Positions 57,901 to 64,000 of a DNA stretch of 64,000 nucleotides are shown here, piece by piece. Position numbers and translations under genes: made by a program. The notes below the pieces were generated by a model, which worked only from the letters and a program-made list of their open reading frames with translations, was not told the DNA's origin and did no database searches. The stretch lies in assembly GCA_026210745.1 (NCBI GenBank), contig CP110630.1, positions 3,348,001 to 3,412,000 of the forward strand, read 5' to 3'. The stretch comes from Exobasidium rhododendri. Lineage: Eukaryota > Basidiomycota > Exobasidiomycetes > Exobasidiales > Exobasidiaceae. Every line of letters starts with the position of its first letter. Positions within the stretch are counted from its first letter, which is position 1.

Positions 57901-60454
57901 TGGCCAGTACTTGCGCATGGTTGACTTGCAGCACAGACACATTGTTGGAGTGTGCAAGAACGGCTTGATTCAACGTCTGGACGTGCTCCTCCTGAAGCGC
58001 TTGAGCTTGACTCTTGTACGCTTCGTCTCGGATAGTAAGGGCACGCTGATGGGCATCGTCTCGCTGTGCAATGGCAGCTTGATGAGTTTCGTCCTTGTTG
58101 TTCAGTGCATTCCGGTAGATGGCGTCCCTCTCCTGCAGGATCACGTCGTGCTCTTCGTCCCTTTGCGTGAGTACAGTCGCGTGGACCTTCTCCCTTTCAG
58201 AAGTGGCTGTCTCATGTTCTTTGTCCTTTTCAGCCAGAGCAAAGTCCATCATCGCTTGATGATCTTCTGCAAAAGAGTCTTCAGCATTCACGCCTTCCAC
58301 GATGCTACTATCCTCTCCCTCCTCTTGTTCCTGCAGATTGGCTAGCTCATCTCCCAGTAGGCCAGGCTCAAAGATCGTCGAGGTAGGTCGCTTCTTACCA
58401 CCAATGTCTACCTCTTCGTCGCTCTCATTGGAAGGCAATTGCAATTGTCGAGCTAGTGGACTGCCTTTCGATGCAAGTACTTGCCCGCTGCCACCATACG
58501 CAGACCGTCGCTTCAAGGCTGCTTTCGAATCGACTCCCGTACGAATCGTTGGATCGGCAAAGTGAGGATCAAAGCCATCCAATGAGCCTCTAGTAGAGCT
58601 TTCGGTCATGATGCTGGTATCGTCTTCCCCGTACGATCGATCTGCGTTCTCATTGCTTTCCTCTTCTCCCCAGCCCAAAGAGGTGGAGCGCGGCTTGTTG
58701 TAACGTTGAATGCCAAATGCGTCACCCATCGTCTTTGATGTCTTGCGATTGCCGGCACCAGACACGACCCTTGACAAGGCCGAGGTCGTTCGCTTTCGGA
58801 TCTCTACCCCCTTGGCTGCTTGATCGATCCAGATGTCTTCATCCTCATCGGTCGAATCATCGTACTCTTGTTCCTTTCGTCGACTGTCATTGCTCATCTC
58901 CTTGCGTTCATCGGTCCACTTCTTCCTGTACTTGAGCGCCGCGCCTTTCCACTTGGCAACCTCGGCTTCCAAGCTCTTGGTTGCTTCACTGGGTCGCAAT
59001 CGATTCATCAGTGATTCATCAAGAGAAGCAGACGGCGTGAGTGCCTGATCGTAGCTGCCGTTTCGCTTTCCTGCCTCTTCATTCGATCTCATCATCATCA
59101 TCATTTCCTCTCGGGTGTGGAAGGAGTCCATAGAGCTATGATCGAAACTTGCGTTGTTACTAAGATTGCTCATGCTGGCAGGAATTTTGTCCATTGTCTG
59201 TCTTTGCTTGCTTTCCAGGTCACCCACTTGCGTCTTGAGTCCGTTAATGGTGACGAGATCAGCAGCCCCTTTGGCTCGCAGCGTCGCAAGAATTCCAAAC
59301 GTCTCCTCTACCTTCAGCTCTAAATCCTCGTTGGTCACTTTGAGTGACTCACTGGCGTCCGTCCTTTCATTGACCTGCTTTCGCAACAGTCTCACTTCAT
59401 TCTCAAATTTCTTCAATTGACGAGAAATGTCTTCGTTTTCCTCCCTCACCATCGCTTCCTTTCTCTCCGCCTCGTAGAGATGAGCATCCTTGGCATCCTT
59501 TTCCGTCTCGAGCTTCTTGATGCTTGCTTCTTGCATGGCTTTAAATCGAGTAAATTCTTCCAAGCTTTCCGCCATGGCCGCGATCGTCTTTTCCTTCTCA
59601 GTGACTAACGCTTGCAGTCGTCGCAGTTCGTTGATCAGTTGAGCTTGGATATCGTTCACTAGTGCTTCATCCTTGTTGAGATTGGGTGCAGCCGCATTTC
59701 TCTGCCTTCGTAGCTCGCGAGCATTGTTAGACGTGGGCTTGGTAGGTGTCGCAGATAACGAGTGGAACGAATTGCTCTCCGACATCACGCCGTACGATGA
59801 AGACGGAAGAAGACTCTCTGCTTCAAATCTGCTTATAGAAGTGACACCAATCGCTCCCAAGCTGGTGTTACTGGCCTGTAGAAGCTCTCTCACCAGGTCT
59901 TCCTGCTCCTGTTTCATGTGAGTAATTTCCTTTTGCACCACCTCTAGCAGAAGATGAGAAGCCGAGTCGCTTGTACCTTGATACTCCTCTTTTGTCCTAC
60001 TCTCGAACTCCTGCTCGGACGTATCTTCCAACTGCTGCATCAATCTCCTCATCTGCTCTTGTTGATCAAGGAGCTTTTGACCCAATGCACCAGCCGCGAA
60101 GGAGCCGCTGTGAGCATCTTCCATCAGCCTTTGCAGAGCTTCACTGGCCATTTCAATGCCTCCCCCTCGAGAAGCTTGCGGTAGGTAGATCTGTGAGGCG
60201 TTGCCGACAGAAAGAGCAGAAGGGACAGGCGACGCCGGTCTCGAAAGCTCATCATCATTGCTACTCGTCGAATTTGTATCCGAGTCTTTCTTCGACATCT
60301 GCTTTCGCATGCTGACATTTGAGGTAGCTTTTCGTAGATGGTCTGTACTCCTCTTACCACGAGCTGGTCGAGAGAAGGTCATGGAAGTGCCGATATTTCG
60401 AGGCGCAGGCGATGGTGTAGATGGAGCATCTGTGTAGATGTCTTGAGCGGACAT
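54974..60454 (-). CDS. NUM1: NUM1/ApsA/Mcp5-type cortical anchor protein with PH domain
   Basis: Intronless, 1826 residues. Family members sit at the cell cortex, anchor dynein for nuclear migration and in yeast tether mitochondria. Residues 100-210 hold the N-terminal coiled-coil region (EALQRLMEDAHSGSFAAGALGQKLLDQQEQM) that in Mcp5/Num1 binds membrane or mitochondria. Long coiled coils occupy about 265-420 and 690-1060, including a perfect 11-residue array at 742-873. The PH domain (about 1360-1475) starts IGDYLYKYTRRSLGRSGHSDRRHQRYFWVHPYTRTLYW and ends KHDLWINALNYLV, the Mcp5-type PH domain that binds phosphoinositide. The tail is Ser/Thr-rich. A single exon of 5.5 kb is the longest uninterrupted reading frame in the window. 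It is tail to tail with SCT1, 113 bp apart. Confidence 0.9.
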   Translation of the reverse strand: MSAQDIYTDAPSTPSPAPRNIGTSMTFSRPARGKRSTDHLRKATSNVSMRKQMSKKDSDTNSTSSNDDELSRPASPVPSALSVGNASQIYLPQASRGGGIEMASEALQRLMEDAHSGSFAAGALGQKLLDQQEQMRRLMQQLEDTSEQEFESRTKEEYQGTSDSASHLLLEVVQKEITHMKQEQEDLVRELLQASNTSLGAIGVTSISRFEAESLLPSSSYGVMSESNSFHSLSATPTKPTSNNARELRRQRNAAAPNLNKDEALVNDIQAQLINELRRLQALVTEKEKTIAAMAESLEEFTRFKAMQEASIKKLETEKDAKDAHLYEAERKEAMVREENEDISRQLKKFENEVRLLRKQVNERTDASESLKVTNEDLELKVEETFGILATLRAKGAADLVTINGLKTQVGDLESKQRQTMDKIPASMSNLSNNASFDHSSMDSFHTREEMMMMMRSNEEAGKRNGSYDQALTPSASLDESLMNRLRPSEATKSLEAEVAKWKGAALKYRKKWTDERKEMSNDSRRKEQEYDDSTDEDEDIWIDQAAKGVEIRKRTTSALSRVVSGAGNRKTSKTMGDAFGIQRYNKPRSTSLGWGEEESNENADRSYGEDDTSIMTESSTRGSLDGFDPHFADPTIRTGVDSKAALKRRSAYGGSGQVLASKGSPLARQLQLPSNESDEEVDIGGKKRPTSTIFEPGLLGDELANLQEQEEGEDSSIVEGVNAEDSFAEDHQAMMDFALAEKDKEHETATSEREKVHATVLTQRDEEHDVILQERDAIYRNALNNKDETHQAAIAQRDDAHQRALTIRDEAYKSQAQALQEEHVQTLNQAVLAHSNNVSVLQVNHAQVLANRDEEHEAVIVTLQEQSEERIREVKSKQSKQHSEAMADARERHAEALSRAREEAQATLSSAQKDHKRLLEERQRSHEMQVEQLQSRHDRNLLQKDQELAAYMEDSETTNEMFYKAKDDAHHRSVTERDAVILVKEREIYSLKERLNSLEDEVEGLRRKTQSSEATAAVQSRNMEEMQSLLRVEKVEKAAMESRLNAMTTGTAKDIAIEGEDDFQDAIETSEGAQAVQPRSESVVDNDEAIKVIGNVARGEAAEGDAPAVSTLSLPKDEADEAPVHPTRENGAQTDDEQMSNIQSAPLSGVVGSGEVHATSPLSMPPPSTIPTKQTLVATTIASVVTDPTTEEHVPTSSLPAAQTSLAKTTQTKLRVPVPEASSRPSSRVSGPPPSAFTTRSSNNNKGLLPSTPRGSFANDDAHHGGVAGTTKRDTDALSVASRGSVRRDRASRRAPSAQSYVSEVNSDYSRVSGVSSRASDYRVDGNNYSQNRTMIVGPGGQAVSTDPIILSSITKTMIGDYLYKYTRRSLGRSGHSDRRHQRYFWVHPYTRTLYWTLQAPSEAAATEAINKSAFIQDVMTVDDHNNSPPGLYHKSILVMTQAREVKITAPTKEKHDLWINALNYLVNRELDAATSSTLAAPSEWRQSISSAARLRKQTSGSVSSVRKKASLLTLERNFASYSKKNPSIDALDRDRTPTGRGYSASQTSRTQRRNTAAKEFLEQWEEVARLGERSPAARSNRNVDEEDVGNATVTPTAMRKSARPSGGLANEMFGGMSAAATSTTASKQPHKRDAKYMTAEEMLEEDDENSGYEGLDNVRACCDGKHDIGLLAHKAHRQEKHRQEQQGRRSRSSTSTTTSSQPLSSPKKVRSKAERGPLQLTGSAVPQLGPLSLNTINSSSRGKAMNSDPLTKFLSTNTAKANSSDWFGATEFGAQFNDANMAGDEASHEMAKNVVAPSSSAASFSERVHQIQNARQKGINSLYR
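57836..58231 (-). repeat. coding array of twelve 11-residue repeats within NUM1
   Basis: Residues 742-873 divide without gaps into 11-residue units. Examples are EREKVHATVLT, QRDEEHDVILQ, NKDETHQAAIA, QRDDAHQRALT and NRDEEHEAVIV. The pattern is x-R/K-D-E/D-x-H-x-x-x-A/V/I-x; later units drift. The 33-nt register is kept although the DNA sequence has diverged. Confidence 0.85.
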
Positions 60455-61493
60455 CTCGATTGCGCTCTGTGAAATGCAGGCTGCGTCAGTTGTTTACAGT
60501 GCGCGCTGACCTGAGTAGGTGACAGCTCTAACTCACCAACTTTGTTCACTCTTCTCTGCAATCTTGTGTCTTTCAGGAGGACGTCTGTGGTCTATCTTGC
60601 CAAAGCGGAGTAGGCTGTGTCAATCGATCGATACTTGCTTGTGCTTTTTCCCTTAAGCAGCCTCTGCCTTGGTACTTGAAAACTGCTGACTATTGCTTGA
60701 TCAAGCTGGTGAGGATACTGTGAATGTAGCTGAAGTGTCCTTCTACAAGAGGTCAGAGCACGCTACTCTCCTATTGACCTTGTCGAGACAGCAGGTGCGC
60801 TCGATCTTCCACTGTGATTCGAGTCGAAGGGTTTGCTGTTGTTTGGTTATCAGAACAGGAGGGAGGGCGGGGGACTTCTTTTGTTCCCTCTTCCTTAATC
60901 AAATTTTGCGCTAAAAAGGAAAACACAAGGGCAAAAGGACATGGCTGCAAGGTAGACAATCGCGTCAACTTTGTTCGATCAGTACCGCAACTACCGTACA
61001 CTACATGCATCGCCGCAGAGGGTGTGGCTACAATGAGAACAACGCTACAGTCTCTCCACTTTGAGACCCAAATTAGGCATGGTGATACTCTCATAATTTG
61101 TAAGCGTGTCTGATAAAATGTGGATAATAGCCAAGGCAGAGAGATGCTCAAAGCGGTCGGAGGAAGTGTCGGAATGGCATATACACACAGTACCTCCTAG
61201 TTGGGTGTGTGGAACGCCCAAGGCCAAGCCAACACGCGTAGCACACACGTGAGCTTGGGCACAGTCAAGTTCAATTCCGACTCCAACCTCAATTTCGGCG
61301 ATATTTGCTTCCTTGCTACTGAGATCAGACCGTCGAGGCCGTCATTACCCTCACCATCGACGTCCGCCTCCGCCACACAATTGGCGAATCCTACGAAGCC
61401 CTCTAGCCAGATCAAAATTCTGTAGTTGGAGCTTCTCGTAGGCGTCAGAGTCGTTTCGCCGAGCTTGGAACATCAGTCGGAGAGCACCAAGTG
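60455..61493. other. divergent intergenic region, NUM1 / MEX67
   Basis: About 1.04 kb between divergent starts, so it must hold two promoters and leaders. Frames on both strands (for example 60771-61151 minus) lack family signal. No RNA gene or repeat recognised. The stretch 61240-61430 is C/T-rich and could be the MEX67 leader. Confidence 0.4.
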
Positions 61494-63962
61494 ATGTCTG
61501 CTAATCCATTTGCACCTTTGGCTGCTGGTGTGCACGAAGCTCAGCAAAATACTCGCAATGGTCGAAGTGGGAGAGCTAGAGCAGGCGGCATTGCTGGTGG
61601 TGCCTTGAGAAAGGCCGGTCTGGTGGATGAGGACTCGGGTATGCGAGATGTTGGCTCCTCTGGGCCCAGAAGGGCGACCAGAGGCCCTGAAGTACGGGGT
61701 GTGGGAGGAGGAAGGGTCGGCAACACGCTCTCTGTGAGTGTTTGAGAAAGCGAGATCATCCAACATATGACGTACAGCGCAAGGGGGGCTGAGACTCCTA
61801 CCCTCTCACTCGTTCCCTGTTCAAGGCAAGAATGGGCGAGAGCTCATCCACAGCACAGAACACCGGTCAAGGTGGTCACCGAGCAAGAGATCGTGCTAAT
61901 CCCATGGCAGGTCGAGCAAAGCCACCACGAAACACATGGGACCCTACAGTCACTGGTCAAGCATTTGGAATTCGAGGGGCAGCCTCGAAGGGCAAGATCA
62001 ACGCAACCATGCCGGTAGCAGATCTGATACGTAATGGGGGTGCAAAGAGAGGAGGGAGGGTTCCAGGCGGTGGAGGTACGAACATGGCTACTACTCAAAG
62101 GACGCACAATGGCCCTTTGCAAGCACCTACAGGGAGATCGATTGTCACTATGAGGAAATTTCTGACGTCTCGCTGGATGGCAGAAAGTCAATTTCTCAAT
62201 CTAGAAGCGATGGCAGCAGACACGATCCTCCTTGAAGAAGAGTTGAAACCGCCTGGTGCGCCGGGCGCCCACAGAGACTTGGGAAGTGTGATGTGGAAGC
62301 TATGCAGAGAGCTATTTCCCAATGTAAGTCGTTTCTGGTCGGTCATCAAAGCGAAGAAGCTGTACTGATAAGTTTGGATGGGTTTTTCTCTTCTTATGAT
62401 CAGGTCACTACCATTAATCTTGCTAAGAATGACTTCAAGACGCTGGTCCCCGTTGCTACCTTGGCAGAATTCTTGCCAAATCTTAAGAATCTGTCCTTGG
62501 AGAGCAATGATATCAAATGGGTGCGCGATCTCACGTTTCATAGCTCCAAGGGACGATCGGCACAGAGCAAGTTCAACGACCTCAACGAATTGATTCTGAC
62601 CGGCAATCCAGTTCACGATAATGCTATGGCAGCCGGAAACGAAGAAGGCTATCGAGCAGAAGTCTTGGCTCGATTTCCACAATTAAAGATGCTCGACAAA
62701 GCGCCAGTCTCTCAGACTGAAAGCAGCTTCGCCAATTTACCGAGTAGCAGCAAAGGCAAAGCTTCTACGATTGGAGTCGCTAGAGGTGCAGCAGGCGCCG
62801 GAGTAGAAGTGAGGGAATTTCCCCTCGCCATCCGAAATAAAGGTTTCGCCGATCATGAAGCCAACGGCATCCTTCCTGCATTCCTGTCAAAGTGAGTCGG
62901 GGTGGGGTGCATTCCTGCGTTTGTCTTTCTTCCTTCCCTTTACGCTGAACTCTTCTGCTTCATGAGCCAGATACTTTGAAATGTTCGACACCAATCGAGA
63001 TTCTCTGCGAGCCGTGTACTCTGCCAATGCGACATTCTCAGTCGTCACTTCATCTAATGTCCCACCCAAGGCCAGATCAGCCGGCTACCACCACACGCTT
63101 CCTCGTCAGAAGGATCTCAGTTGGAGGGCGTACAAAGAGATTCCCAGTCACAACATCATGACGTTGGGCGTTCGTTCCGCCGCCAAGGGCTTCCCAAGAG
63201 GACCAGGTGCGATTCTCAAGACGATTCTCAAGTTTCCAAAGACAACACATCCCCTCACCGATGCATCAAAATTTGTCGTCGACGGATGGATCATCAATAA
63301 TGCCGTCGTCGGTGCCAATCTGGGGGGCGCTGACAAGGCTGCTGGCATTCCTTCGAACAAGCCGGATGCTCTCCTCTTTATCTCTGTTCAAGGCGAATTC
63401 CAAGAACACCCGTCTTTAGGACTTCGATCGTTCAGCCGAAGCTTTGTGGTTGCACCAGTCGTTCCCGGCTCCACGGCGGCAAATCTAGGATGGCCCTGTG
63501 TCATCATATCTGATCAACTGACTGTTCGACAGTACGCCGGAACAAATGCTTGGAACGTCGGTGCAGAAGTGGCCAGTGCAACAGTGGCTGCTGGGGGTGC
63601 CCCGACCATCACACCAACGTCTGGGAACGCCGCCACCTCCCTCGACTTGGCTTCTTTACCTCCTCATCTGAGAGGCATAGCTCCAGCGCAAGGACTTGTG
63701 CGTATATGCTTGGGTCCCTTTCTCTTCGTCCATGGCGTCCACAATACTTACTTTGCCTATTCCCTGCCCCCCAAACCCCCCCTTTGATCAGAGCGAGCAA
63801 CAACACAGCCTCTCCATTCAACTGGCTGCCCAGACCAATCTGACATACCCCTTTGCCGTTCAATGTCTGAGCGAGAACAACTGGGATCCCACTCAAGCCT
63901 TCAACAACTTCCAAGCCCTGAAGAGCGCGAATTCTATTCCAGTCGAAGCGTTCGTCTCTTAG
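61494..63962 (+). CDS. MEX67: nuclear mRNA export receptor Mex67/NXF1
   Basis: Exons 61494-61733, 61826-62323, 62404-62891, 62971-63697, 63792-63962; 707 residues. With Mtr2 it carries mature mRNPs through the nuclear pore. The N terminus is Gly/Arg-rich (GRSGRARAGG, RATRGPEVRGVGGGR), suited to RNA binding. A leucine-rich repeat domain follows (VTTINLAKNDF, LPNLKNLSLESNDIKWV, LNELILTGNPVHD, FPQLKMLD). The NTF2-like domain begins FLSKYFEMFDTNRDSLRAVYSANATFSV and runs to RSFVVAPVVPG. The last exon encodes the UBA-like TAP-C domain (LAAQTNLTYPFAVQCLSENNWDPTQAFNNF, then IPVEAF) that binds FG nucleoporins. The final intron uses a GTGCGT donor. The gene ends 38 bases before the right edge, so the whole coding region is in view. 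Confidence 0.94.
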
Positions 63963-64000
63963 AAGGAAGCGCTTTTCTCTCTCTCCCAGTCTTAATCATA

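Noticed and set aside
60771-61151. 126-codon minus-strand frame upstream of NUM1
   Set aside because: No recognisable domain, starts and ends in promoter-like DNA between divergent genes.

Overview
This 64 kb window is nuclear DNA of a fungus, most likely a basidiomycete. The genes are closely packed on both strands and many carry several short GT-AG introns. Reconstructed introns run from about 42 to 108 nt, mostly 57-91, with GTGAGT or GTAAGT donors. A Rab4-type GTPase, an AFF/Ebp1-like protein, a CAP59-family glycosyltransferase and a GPI-type chitin deacetylase fit a basidiomycete. Intron density is lower than I would expect for Agaricomycetes or Tremellomycetes, which makes Ustilaginomycotina a reasonable but unproven guess. 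I joined exons by hand, requiring canonical sites, matching phase and family similarity. All multi-exon models below close in phase.

Layout. 0-12 kb: the 5' end of a histidine acid phosphatase (minus), a WRN-type 3'-5' exonuclease, mitochondrial ribosome recycling factor, a JTB-family membrane protein, Rab4, the branchpoint-binding protein BBP/SF1, and cytosolic Phe-tRNA synthetase beta. 12-27 kb: a Zn2Cys6 regulator with its zinc cluster near the C terminus, an aldo-keto reductase with a 14-nt exon, PIG-F/Gpi11 with an N-terminal extension, a UPF0598 mitochondrial protein, TTI1, the RNase P subunit Rpp1/p30 and an MFS transporter. 27.3-29.8 kb is a gene-poor island with a 104-bp tandem duplication. 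29.8-47.1 kb: a CAP59-like GT69 enzyme, a complete 2257-residue separase, an unknown coiled-coil protein, the RbAp48/Msi1 histone chaperone, RAD51, and a five-exon gene that I tentatively call AFF/Ebp1-like. 47.1-49.2 kb is a second gene-poor stretch. 49.2-64 kb: chitin deacetylase, the GPAT Sct1/Gpt2, a NUM1/ApsA-type cortical anchor with an 11-residue repeat array, and the mRNA export receptor MEX67.

Most genes are housekeeping and sit as divergent pairs with short shared promoters (BBP-FRS1, PIG-F-UPF0598, TTI1-RPP1, separase-unknown protein, MSI1-RAD51) or as tail-to-tail pairs. There is no operon logic. Several encode nuclear chromosome-maintenance functions (exonuclease, TTI1, separase, MSI1, RAD51) and several RNA functions (BBP, RPP1, FRS1, MEX67). 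I see no CRISPR, prophage, intact transposon, tRNA or rRNA. The points most worth a second look are the splicing of BBP itself, the hendecad array in NUM1, the AFF/Ebp1-like gene and the duplicated element in the 27-30 kb island.
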